The notes under the pieces were generated by a model. It ran no database searches and was not told where the DNA came from. It saw only the letters and a program-made list of their open reading frames with translations. Of a stretch of 5,662 nucleotides of DNA, positions 1-4,908 are shown one piece after another. The DNA lies in contig CAKTGW010000085.1 in NCBI GenBank assembly GCA_934561725.1, positions 1 through 5,662 on the forward strand. The letters run 5' to 3'. This DNA is from an uncultured Oscillospiraceae bacterium. Its GTDB lineage: Bacteria > Bacillota > Clostridia > Oscillospirales > Oscillospiraceae. How positions within the stretch are numbered: position 1 is the first letter of the stretch; each line of letters opens with the position of its first letter. Position numbers and translations under genes: made by a program.

Positions 1-544
1 AGATCTCATAGAGCTCGCTGCACGGGCATGCCTCCGCAAGCTCGTTTTTCATCTGTGTCAGGTCAACCGCCGCGGGCACACTTCCAAAGAAGGCGCCGGT
101 ATTTTTTGTTCCCTTATAATCCAGCGGCAGATCCAGACTCAGCCACGGGGACAGTGCCTCGATCGCGTTCTGCTTATCCGCCTCCTGGATCGCCAGGCGC
201 TTGATCCTGCCATCCAGCTCAATAATTTTCCGTGCAAGGGCGAGCTGCTCTCCCTCGCCGGAGTCGTCCATCAGTGCGCCGCACTGCACCGCGGGGCGCG
301 GTGCGAACATACCGTCCTTCACTGAGGCATAGCGGTCCAGAAGTCCCAGAGCATTGACCAGCTCACGGTGGTCCTCCCTGCATTCTGCAATATTGCCGCT
401 CTCGCGGCTGAGCACAACCGGTTCCTCCACCTTTTCCGGCTCCGCCACCTGTACGCAGCCCAAAAGCTGCAGCCGGCGGAGAAGGTCATCTCTCTGTGAC
501 TTGATCGCAAGCAGCCTCAGCTTTTTCATTTTTACTATTGCCAT
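1..544 (-). CDS. ntpI: V-type ATP synthase subunit I, N-terminal part (truncated by window edge)
   Basis: Subunit I (the a-subunit equivalent) is the membrane stator of V/A-type ATPases; its N-terminal cytoplasmic half binds the peripheral stalks and its C-terminal membrane half forms the ion half-channels beside the K ring. About 181 residues are present, beginning MAIVKMKKLRLLAIKSQRDD, the typical start of this family (short beta strand, then a helix that handles 'LLRRLQLLGCVQV'). The following charged helical stretch (about residues 95-125) fits the long coiled-coil arm. The membrane domain lies beyond position 1. The family is usually around 600-700 residues, so about a quarter is visible. 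The start codon overlaps the stop of the upstream G/H subunit (TAATG) and has no good ribosome binding site of its own, so translational coupling is likely. The second Met (residue 6) is a less likely start. Identification rests on the N-terminal pattern plus the neighbouring stalk subunit. Confidence 0.9.
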   Translation of the reverse strand, partial: MAIVKMKKLRLLAIKSQRDDLLRRLQLLGCVQVAEPEKVEEPVVLSRESGNIAECREDHRELVNALGLLDRYASVKDGMFAPRPAVQCGALMDDSGEGEQLALARKIIELDGRIKRLAIQEADKQNAIEALSPWLSLDLPLDYKGTKNTGAFFGSVPAAVDLTQMKNELAEACPCSELYEI

Positions 545-858
545 TAGCTGTTCACGATCCTTTCCACAATTAGTGAGACAGCCTTGTCCATATGCTGCTC
601 TGCCCGGCTGCGGAGCGCAGCCTTCTGCTTATCATTTTCAGCTGCCAGCGATTTTGCGCTCTCCAGAGCCTTTTCATCCGCTTTTTTTGAAAGCTCTGCC
701 AATTCATCCCGTGCTTTTTTCCCGGCAGCTTCCACAGCAGACTTGCCGGCGGCTTCCGCCTCGCCCAGCATGCGCTTGGCTTCGGCTGCGGCGGCTGCCC
801 GTATGGTCTTTGCCTGTTCCTCGGCCTCGCTTATTGTCTGGATTGCTTCAAGAGACAT
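544..858 (-). CDS. V-type ATP synthase subunit G/H (peripheral stalk, coiled coil)
   Basis: A 104-residue protein starting MSLEAIQTISEAEEQAKTIR, almost wholly Ala/Glu/Lys-rich helix with heptad-like spacing. This is characteristic of the small peripheral-stalk subunit (called G, H, AhaH or NtpF in different species), which pairs with subunit E to hold the catalytic A3B3 head static against subunit I. The motif EAEEQAKTIRAAAAAEAKRM near the N-terminus is typical. The start at 858 is chosen over an in-frame ATG at 873 because GGAGGTG (864-870) lies correctly before it and would fall inside the longer version. It is the promoter-proximal gene of the operon and is followed without a gap by subunit I, the gene order common in Clostridia. 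Low-complexity helical composition limits certainty from sequence alone, but the context is decisive. Confidence 0.88.
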   Translation of the reverse strand: MSLEAIQTISEAEEQAKTIRAAAAAEAKRMLGEAEAAGKSAVEAAGKKARDELAELSKKADEKALESAKSLAAENDKQKAALRSRAEQHMDKAVSLIVERIVNS

Positions 859-863
859 TCTTA

Positions 864-870
864 CACCTCC
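864..870 (-). promoter_or_regulatory. Ribosome binding site of the G/H subunit gene
   Basis: On the minus strand GGAGGTG lies 5 nt before the ATG at 858. It settles the start, because an alternative in-frame ATG at 873 has no such site. Confidence 0.85.
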
Positions 871-950
871 CATTATTCAATTTCGGGCGCAGTGCTGTGT
901 CTTCACTTTTCCTTTATATTCCAAAAAAGACCAAACTTACCCTTAGCGCC

Positions 951-979
951 ATTATAACCCACAATCATTTATATTTCAA
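951..979 (-). promoter_or_regulatory. Sigma-A-type promoter of the V-ATPase operon
   Basis: On the minus strand, TTGAAA (974-979) and a consensus TATAAT (951-956) are separated by exactly 17 nt. Transcription would start near 944, giving a leader of about 86 nt before the G/H subunit. The DNA just upstream of the -35 is nearly pure A/T (984-1001) and could act as an UP element. The match is one base short of full consensus in the -35, so a strong promoter is expected. Confidence 0.8.
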
Positions 980-983
980 CCAA

Positions 984-1001
984 AATTAATAATTATTAAT
1001 T
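984..1001. repeat. 18-nt perfect AT palindrome with repeated half-site
   Basis: AATTAATAATTATTAATT is its own reverse complement. The inner decamer TAATTATTAA (990-999) recurs in the same orientation at 1014-1023, 24 nt away. The palindrome begins 5 bp upstream of the -35 of the ATPase promoter, where an activator or UP element would sit. Because the sequence is all A and T, such symmetry can arise by chance more easily than in mixed sequence, so operator function is only a possibility. Confidence 0.45.
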
Positions 1002-1120
1002 GGAAAAGTTGCCTAATTATTAACAATCAATTTTGTCATAAATTTAACCATCATTATTGTCTGTAATAACTATATCTTATCGCATAAAGCTCTATCCGGC
1101 AAAAAGTCCGTAACTCAAGC

Positions 1121-1149
1121 TTGTTTTTAATATAATCTGCATGTATACT
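1121..1149 (+). promoter_or_regulatory. Candidate promoter of the E2-like gene
   Basis: TTGTTT (1121-1126) and TATACT (1144-1149) are 17 nt apart, predicting a start near 1156 and a leader of about 45 nt. A perfect TATAAT at 1131-1136 also lies here but has no recognisable -35 at the right distance, so it is the weaker alternative. Confidence 0.55.
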
Positions 1150-1190
1150 GTTGTAGTAATCTCATAAAGAAAACATAAAAAGATCCATTC

Positions 1191-1197
1191 AGGAGGT
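1191..1197 (+). promoter_or_regulatory. Ribosome binding site of the E2-like gene
   Basis: AGGAGGT ends 4 nt before the ATG at 1202. It is a full-strength Shine-Dalgarno match and confirms that start. Confidence 0.85.
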
Positions 1198-1201
1198 CAT
1201 C

Positions 1202-2086
1202 ATGGCTGATATTACATATAACAGACGTATCGGAGACCGGCGCGACGGGCGGCGCATCCACAGTCTTGCCCCGGTATTCGGGGTCATGCCCTTTCTCATG
1301 CGTGAGCGCTCCGATGCCTGCAACAGCTTTTCCGATTCACTGGAAGTGACTGAGATTGACGCTTGGCTGCGCCAGAAGCGTGCCGAGGGCTTCAGAGGGC
1401 TGGGCATGCTGCATCTGTTTGTCGCCGCATACATCCGCACTCTGGCCTACTGTCCGGGGATCAACCGTTTTGTCTCCGGCCAGCGTATTTACGCCCGAAA
1501 CGACATTCAGGTCGTCATGTCCGTCAAGCGTGAGCTGACGACCGAATCTCCCGACGCCTCGATCAAGGTGCATTTTGAGCCCACTGACACGATTTTTGAC
1601 GTTTACCGCAAGATGAACGCAAGCATTGATGAGATCAAAGCAAATAACGGCACGAATGCCATGGAGGACCTGGCCGCATCCCTTATGCGCGTCCCCCGAA
1701 TCCTGCTCCGCGGTCTGGTCAAGGCCCTGTTCTGGGCGGACTATTGGGACAAACTGCCCGCCAGCTGGGTAGAGGCCAGCCCCTTCCACGGCTCCATGAT
1801 CATCACCGATATGGGCTCTCTTGGCATTCCGCCCATATACCACCACATTTATAATTTTGGCAATCTCCCCGTGTTTTTATCCTTCGGCGCCCGCCGCCGC
1901 GCCTGTGAAGTCACACCGGACGGCCGGCTGACCGAGCGCAAATATGTTGATTTCTGCGCCGTACTGGACGAGCGCATATGCGACGGCTTTTATTATGCCA
2001 CTGCTTTCAAGTATATAAAATATTTCTTCCGTAATCCTCAGCTCCTTGAGCTGCCCCCGGAAGAAGTCAAGGAAGACATTTTCTGA
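1202..2086 (+). CDS. 2-oxoacid dehydrogenase E2-like (CAT-fold) protein with altered active-site motif
   Basis: This 294-residue protein resembles the C-terminal catalytic domain of dihydrolipoamide acyltransferases (E2), which shares its fold with chloramphenicol acetyltransferase. Supporting segments are FVAAYIRTLAYCPGINRFV (about 73-91), ITDMGSLGIPPIYHHIYNFG (201-220), the following NLPVFLSFG, and DERICDG (256-262) at the position of the E2 motif DHRxxDG. The length covers only the catalytic domain: there is no lipoyl domain, E3-binding domain or linker. The E2 catalytic His is replaced by Glu257, while the Asp and Gly of the motif remain. There are no E1 or E3 genes nearby, so it is probably not part of a dehydrogenase complex; I infer a different acyl-transfer or non-catalytic role. 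The protein is probably soluble, since no signal peptide or clear membrane segment is seen. The gene stands alone between its own promoter and a strong terminator. The fold family is fairly secure; the function is unknown. Confidence 0.8.
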   Translation: MADITYNRRIGDRRDGRRIHSLAPVFGVMPFLMRERSDACNSFSDSLEVTEIDAWLRQKRAEGFRGLGMLHLFVAAYIRTLAYCPGINRFVSGQRIYARNDIQVVMSVKRELTTESPDASIKVHFEPTDTIFDVYRKMNASIDEIKANNGTNAMEDLAASLMRVPRILLRGLVKALFWADYWDKLPASWVEASPFHGSMIITDMGSLGIPPIYHHIYNFGNLPVFLSFGARRRACEVTPDGRLTERKYVDFCAVLDERICDGFYYATAFKYIKYFFRNPQLLELPPEEVKEDIF

Positions 2087-2129
2087 TCCGGAGCCTTCGG
2101 TCGATAAGGACACCAACATATAAGCCAAA

Positions 2130-2163
2130 CGGCAGAAGTCACAATGACTTCTGCCGCTTTTTT
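2130..2163 (+). terminator. Rho-independent terminator of the E2-like gene
   Basis: A perfect 12-bp stem (2130-2141 with 2145-2156), closing a CAA loop, is followed by one C and six T. It lies 43 nt after the stop of the E2-like gene. The convergent carD-like gene ends at 2163, within the T tract. The hairpin could also slow transcription from the right, though that strand has only a short U run after it. Confidence 0.92.
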
Positions 2164-2663
2164 CAATTGCCGGTCCGGAAGCCTGCCTCGGCCTGTTCCC
2201 GGACGTTCTCGGGTGTTGTCTCCAGCACTGCGGCCAATTCACCATAGAGCAGCTTTTCCGCCTGCTCAAGGAACCGCTGCTCCGCCTCATGCAGATACTT
2301 TTTGCTCCGCCGCAGTTCGTTTTCCTTTTGGCGCAGTGTCTGCACACAGCCCATCAGGCGTCCGCAATTCTGACTTTGAAGTATAGACTTCTGCACTGCA
2401 GGATCATCCACCTGCTCTTCCTCCGTTGCTTCAGCTCCGGAGATGAGCCGGCGCGCCTGCTCAATGTCGATCAAATGCCGCATGGGCATATTTCCCTCCA
2501 TGGGTACATAAATCGTCTCTCCACGGTTTTCAAACAGCGGACGCAGCGTATAGTACAGTCTGGATTTTTCTCCGAAGGGCAGAACTCCGATCTCCGCCAC
2601 CCGGCATACGGCTCTGGCACCATACAGGACGCACTGGCCCTTTTGAAACTGCTCTCTGCTCAT
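2163..2663 (-). CDS. CarD-family transcriptional regulator
   Basis: A 166-residue protein of the CarD/CdnL family, whose N-terminal Tudor-like domain (shared with the RNA-polymerase-interacting domain of Mfd) binds the RNA polymerase beta subunit and whose helical C-terminal domain binds promoter DNA, usually stabilising open complexes. The N-terminal domain (about 5-67) shows QFQKGQCVLYGARAVCRV, the YYTLRPL strand and ETIYVPMEGNMPMRHLI, all typical. The C-terminal half has the family's KKYLHEAEQRFLEQAEKLLY helix followed by GELAAVLETTPENV. Its length matches clostridial members. The start ATG (2663) is preceded in frame by TAA; only a weak GGAG 10 nt upstream is present, and the ATG overlaps the stop of a 29-codon ORF (ATGA), so translation is probably coupled. 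Which promoters it controls cannot be read from the sequence. Confidence 0.9.
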   Translation of the reverse strand: MSREQFQKGQCVLYGARAVCRVAEIGVLPFGEKSRLYYTLRPLFENRGETIYVPMEGNMPMRHLIDIEQARRLISGAEATEEEQVDDPAVQKSILQSQNCGRLMGCVQTLRQKENELRRSKKYLHEAEQRFLEQAEKLLYGELAAVLETTPENVREQAEAGFRTGN

Positions 2664-2749
2664 TTAAAGCACACTCCGCCGTATCCTGCGCCGTTCTGCA
2701 TCTGAATACGCACAGCCCGCTGCGGCTGAGCCGGCAGAACCTTTCTCAT
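2660..2749 (-). CDS. Small ORF (29 aa) upstream of and overlapping the carD-like gene
   Basis: This short frame starts at ATG 2749 (MRKVLPAQPQRAVRIQMQ...) and ends GYGGVCFK. Its TGA shares ATGA with the carD-like start. A good ribosome binding site (GAGGGGG, 2757-2763) precedes it by 7 nt, better than the site of carD itself, and it lies just downstream of the promoter at 2779-2807. The peptide is basic and Gln/Gly-rich with no membrane segment. I do not recognise it. It may be a real microprotein, or a leader whose translation feeds ribosomes to carD; the single Cys near its end and clustered Gln are not an obvious attenuation signal. Support comes from the start signals and overlap, not from homology. 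Confidence 0.55.
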   Translation of the reverse strand: MRKVLPAQPQRAVRIQMQNGAGYGGVCFK

Positions 2750-2756
2750 AAAAAAG

Positions 2757-2763
2757 CCCCCTC
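2757..2763 (-). promoter_or_regulatory. Ribosome binding site of the small ORF
   Basis: On the minus strand GAGGGGG is followed by C and six T, then ATG at 2749. The spacing is 7 nt. The absence of an equally good site before carD suggests that ribosomes enter here. Confidence 0.55.
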
Positions 2764-2778
2764 ATTCATTACAGTTAA

Positions 2779-2807
2779 ATTTTACCAAAATCAGGAAATG
2801 AATGCAA
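2779..2807 (-). promoter_or_regulatory. Extended -10 promoter of the small ORF-carD unit
   Basis: On the minus strand TTGCAT (2802-2807) lies 17 nt before TAAAAT (2779-2784), which is preceded by TGG, an extended -10 element. The predicted start is near 2772, about 23 nt before the small ORF. I see no intrinsic terminator between the hydrolase gene upstream and this point, so some read-through is also possible. Confidence 0.7.
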
Positions 2808-2875
2808 AGGCCGTTTTTTACGAATTTTTCAACGCATTCTCTGCGCGAAATGCCCAATACTCTGCGTAAATGACA

Positions 2876-3430
2876 TCAAGAACCGCCAAAGCAGAAGTAG
2901 CTCCAGCCCGCCGGCTCTTCATACAGAGCCGCACACAGGCCGCTGCCCTGAAGAGCCGTTCCCGCATACAGCACTCCGGGATCACCCAAAAGCCGCTCTC
3001 CTTCCAGAAGCCGCTGTGCAATGCGCGCAGTCTCCCGGTCCGGCAGAAGAGCCGACAATTCCTGTCCGTGTACGTCACCCCATTCCCCCGGCTGATAAAT
3101 GACCTCCGCCACCGAATCCGGCCATCCGGGATCCGCTGTCCGGTTCAGGATCACCTCGCCCACATAGTATTTCCAGGCCGTTCCATGCTCAGGCCAGCTC
3201 AGCGCCCTGGCCAGCAGGAACAGATCCTCATAGGCAATCTTTATCTCCGTTCTTTCCTCGGCATCGATCTTTTCATCCCTGGCAAACTGGGCATACTGTC
3301 CCCGCTCCCAATCTCCCTCCTGAGCTGCGCAGAGCATCAGCTCCATATAGTCCGTCTGGGCGCAGAATGCCTCTCCCTTTCCGGACAAAACAAGCAGAAA
3401 CAGCACCAGAATGATCATACATTTTTTCAT
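2876..3430 (-). CDS. Secreted SleB-like cell wall hydrolase
   Basis: This 184-residue protein belongs to the SleB-type hydrolase family (Hydrolase_2), peptidoglycan lytic transglycosylases known from spore cortex lysis but also present as general envelope hydrolases. It opens with a signal peptide (MKK, hydrophobic core to about residue 16, likely cleavage after AFC or AFCA near 23-24; no lipobox). The catalytic domain shows DLFLLARAL (69-77), PEHG (80-83), the hallmark VGEVILNR (90-97), DSVAEVIYQPGEWG (105-118) and a C-terminal WSYFCFGG in place of the usual NHVFY-like end. Glu81 is the likely catalytic Glu, but the stretch between it and LNR is a few residues shorter than usual, so this assignment is tentative. 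The start at 3430 is set by AGGAGG 5 nt before it; an ATG at 3451 would put this site inside the gene. No peptidoglycan-binding domain and no ypeB-like partner is seen, so germination is not implied. Confidence 0.82.
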   Translation of the reverse strand: MKKCMIILVLFLLVLSGKGEAFCAQTDYMELMLCAAQEGDWERGQYAQFARDEKIDAEERTEIKIAYEDLFLLARALSWPEHGTAWKYYVGEVILNRTADPGWPDSVAEVIYQPGEWGDVHGQELSALLPDRETARIAQRLLEGERLLGDPGVLYAGTALQGSGLCAALYEEPAGWSYFCFGGS

Positions 3431-3432
3431 TG

Positions 3433-3443
3433 CCTCCTCCTTT
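3433..3443 (-). promoter_or_regulatory. Ribosome binding site of the SleB-like gene; weak -10 upstream
   Basis: AAAGGAGGAGG on the minus strand precedes ATG 3430 and decides that start over the ATG at 3451. A possible -10, TAAAAT (3456-3461, minus), lies just upstream but lacks a recognisable -35, so promoter assignment for this gene is weak. Confidence 0.75.
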
Positions 3444-3500
3444 GCGCGCATCCCTATTTTACAGTCTACGCCCTGCGAATTCCGTTGGAGTCAGCCGGAT

Positions 3501-3536
3501 AAAATACAAAACCGGCGCAGCTTTGCGCTGCGCCGG
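3501..3536 (-). terminator. Rho-independent terminator of the cytidylate kinase-like gene
   Basis: A perfect 10-bp GC-rich stem (3512-3521 with 3527-3536) with a 5-nt loop is followed on the minus strand by the T-rich run TTTTGTATTTT (3501-3511). It begins 24 nt after the kinase stop codon and separates the kinase from the hydrolase gene. Confidence 0.88.
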
Positions 3537-3560
3537 AATCAAATACGGTCTTTATTCTGT

Positions 3561-4175
3561 TTATTTGATCAGTGCATTGATGGAATCTGCCAAAATCTCT
3601 ACCGCACCGTCTATGGAGAAGGAGGCCATATTCATGGAGATATCATAATTATCGGCCGCGCCCCATTTCAGGTCGCTGTAATACTTGTAGTGCTTTGCGC
3701 GGGCCTTATCCGTATCCTTCACGGTTTTTTCAGCCTTGTCCGGATCCACGCCGTAGACCTTTATAGCCCGCTCTACCCGCTTCTGCAGGTCGGCATAGAG
3801 GAAAATATTCAGGCATCTGTAGTCCTCGCGCAGAATAGCATCGGCGCAGCGGCCGACGATCACGCAGCTGCCCTTGGCCGCGATCTCGCGGATGGTGCTG
3901 AACTGAGCCAGATAGACCTGATCCGCCAGAGAAGTCCCGCCGGTGACAACACCGCCCATGGTCCCCACTGTAGTGTTGGTGCCATAAAAGACGCCACCGG
4001 TGGAGCGCTGCTCCGTTTTCTCTATAAATTCCGGTGTAAGCCCGCTGCGCTGTGCCGCCAGCTCCACCAGATGCTTGTCGTAATAAGGAACGCCCAGCTT
4101 TTTTGCCAGCTTCTCGCCCACTTCACGTGCGCCGCAGCCATACTGCCGGCTGATGGTGATAATAACATCCTTCAT
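3561..4175 (-). CDS. Cytidylate kinase-like family protein (Cytidylate_kin2 type)
   Basis: A 204-residue P-loop-type protein of the cytidylate kinase-like family, related to CMP kinases but usually without a proven substrate. It begins DVIITISRQYGCGAREVGEK (3-22), where a Gly-rich loop ending in Arg-Glu replaces the canonical GxxGxGKS Walker A; this form is usual for the family. LGVPYYDKHLVELAA (27-41) follows, then SCVIVGRCADAILRE (103-117), the strand NIFLYADLQKRVERAI (123-138) and a C-terminal KHYKYYSDLKWGAADNYDIS. Residues 60-81 form a Gly/Thr-rich, probably flexible segment. The start at 4175 is preferred because GGAAAGGA is 8 nt upstream; the in-frame ATG at 4184 abuts that site. It has its own promoter and terminator, so it is probably monocistronic. 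Nucleotide phosphorylation is plausible; the exact substrate is not established. Confidence 0.87.
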   Translation of the reverse strand: MKDVIITISRQYGCGAREVGEKLAKKLGVPYYDKHLVELAAQRSGLTPEFIEKTEQRSTGGVFYGTNTTVGTMGGVVTGGTSLADQVYLAQFSTIREIAAKGSCVIVGRCADAILREDYRCLNIFLYADLQKRVERAIKVYGVDPDKAEKTVKDTDKARAKHYKYYSDLKWGAADNYDISMNMASFSIDGAVEILADSINALIK

Positions 4176-4183
4176 ATTATTCA

Positions 4184-4191
4184 TCCTTTCC
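4184..4191 (-). promoter_or_regulatory. Ribosome binding site of the kinase-like gene
   Basis: On the minus strand GGAAAGGA ends 8 nt before ATG 4175. The earlier ATG at 4184 overlaps the site and could not use it. Confidence 0.7.
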
Positions 4192-4226
4192 GGAATGGTC
4201 TTGCCAAAGCATCCAGCTTTTCTCTG

Positions 4227-4255
4227 ATTATAGCATTCTGCGTCAAAAAAAACAA
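4227..4255 (-). promoter_or_regulatory. Extended -10 promoter of the kinase-like gene
   Basis: On the minus strand TTGTTT (4250-4255) is 17 nt before a consensus TATAAT (4227-4232), which is preceded by TGC. The start would be near 4220, giving a leader of about 45 nt. Confidence 0.75.
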
Positions 4256-4266
4256 CACCTTACCGC

Positions 4267-4295
4267 TTTTCCTTTTTTCAACACTGTGCTAAAAT
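4267..4295 (+). promoter_or_regulatory. Extended -10 promoter of the prolyl-tRNA editing gene and tex
   Basis: TAAAAT (4290-4295) is preceded by TGC, an extended -10. The -35 position 17 nt upstream reads TTTTCC (4267-4272), a poor match, so recognition would rest mainly on the extended -10. It is arranged back to back with the kinase promoter, with their -35 regions only 11 nt apart. Confidence 0.6.
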
Positions 4296-4315
4296 ATGGT
4301 TCACCGTACACCTGC

Positions 4316-4322
4316 AAAGGAG
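4316..4322 (+). promoter_or_regulatory. Ribosome binding site of the prolyl-tRNA editing gene
   Basis: AAAGGAG lies 7 nt before ATG 4330 and supports this start over internal Met codons. An upstream ATG at 4296 is in another frame. Confidence 0.8.
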
Positions 4323-4329
4323 AATTCAT

Positions 4330-4908
4330 ATGAGCATAAATCTGGACTCTGCTGTCTATACCGGCGCGCCGGAAAGCGCCGCGGGCCGCAGCGCCGCCGA
4401 GATGGATACCTACGCCTTTCTGGACCGTCTCGGCATTCACTATCTGCGCGCAGACCATACACACGCCGACACGATCGATGACTGCCTTGCCGTTGAGCAA
4501 TTGCTTGACGTTCATATCTGCAAAAACCTGTTTCTGAACAACCGTCAGGAAACGGATTTCTATCTGCTGATGCTGCCCGGACAGAAGGTCTTTAAAACCA
4601 GGCAGCTCTCTCAGGCACTGGGCGTCTCCCGCCTGAGCTTTGCCTCTCCGGAAAACATGCAGCGCCTGCTGGGGCTCCAGCCCGGTTCCGTCTCTGTCCT
4701 GGGGCTGATCAACGATCCGGAGCACCGCGTCCAGCTGGTGATTGACCGCGAAGTGCTGGACGAACCGTATATCGGCTGTCATCCATGCATGAATACCAGC
4801 TCACTGAAGATCCGCACCGCCGATCTGCTTGAGCATATTCTGCCCGCGCTGGGCGTTACGCCCCGGATCGTTGAGCTGAAGGAGGAAGGCACATGTCCGA
4901 AAGCGTAA
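4330..4908 (+). CDS. ProX/PrdX-type prolyl-tRNA editing protein (YbaK superfamily)
   Basis: A 192-residue free-standing trans-editing domain. The family hydrolyses mischarged tRNA-Pro, usually Ala-tRNA-Pro, after release from prolyl-tRNA synthetase in the cytosol. Family marks seen are FLDRLGIHYLRADHTHADTI (30-49), CKNLFLNNR (64-72) with the conserved Lys65, RLSFASPENM (101-110), GSVSVLGLIND (119-129) and GCHPCMNT (149-156), the GxxP substrate loop. These fit the ProX (PrdX) branch better than YbaK, which edits Cys-tRNA-Pro. The length is near the usual 160-190 residues; residues 1-20 form an extra, probably disordered N-terminal tail. The 3' end overlaps the tex start by 16 nt, so the two are one transcript. 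No proline reductase (prd) genes are visible, so a link with Stickland proline metabolism is not supported here. Confidence 0.9.
   Translation: MSINLDSAVYTGAPESAAGRSAAEMDTYAFLDRLGIHYLRADHTHADTIDDCLAVEQLLDVHICKNLFLNNRQETDFYLLMLPGQKVFKTRQLSQALGVSRLSFASPENMQRLLGLQPGSVSVLGLINDPEHRVQLVIDREVLDEPYIGCHPCMNTSSLKIRTADLLEHILPALGVTPRIVELKEEGTCPKA
4879..4885 (+). promoter_or_regulatory. Ribosome binding site of tex, inside the upstream gene
   Basis: AAGGAGG sits 7 nt before ATG 4893, within the last codons of the tRNA editing gene. It fixes the tex start and the 16-nt overlap. Confidence 0.85.

Larger units (their letters stand above)
859..1201. other. Divergent intergenic region between the V-ATPase operon and the E2-like gene
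   Basis: This 343-nt stretch is conspicuously more AT-rich than the flanking genes and has no convincing coding frame. It contains the leftward ATPase promoter, an 18-nt AT palindrome with repeated half-sites, and a candidate rightward promoter close to the E2-like gene. The predicted leader of the ATPase transcript (about 859-944) is roughly 86 nt long and shows no strong hairpin or riboswitch that I can recognise. Nothing identifiable was seen in about 1025-1115. Confidence 0.7.

Noticed and set aside
859..944. Riboswitch or structured leader before the V-ATPase operon
   Set aside because: No stable hairpins, anti-terminator pair or known riboswitch core could be recognised in the leader.
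354..989. Long open frame on the plus strand opposite the V-ATPase subunit genes
   Set aside because: It lies antisense to two well-supported ATPase genes, is Ser/Leu/Pro-rich without family features, and lacks a convincing ribosome binding site.
2808..2875. Possible terminator after the SleB-like gene
   Set aside because: Only a 5-bp stem (GCATT/AATGC) without a following T run on the minus strand could be found, too weak to call.
2818..3078. 86-codon minus-strand frame overlapping the 3' end of the SleB-like gene and extending 58 nt past it
   Set aside because: I considered a frameshifted C-terminal extension of the hydrolase. The hydrolase already ends with a plausible family C-terminus, and the overlapping frame has no ribosome binding site or family similarity.
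3411..4292. 293-codon open frame on the plus strand across the kinase-like gene
   Set aside because: It is antisense to a clear kinase-family gene, crosses that gene's terminator and promoter, and its product has no recognisable domain.
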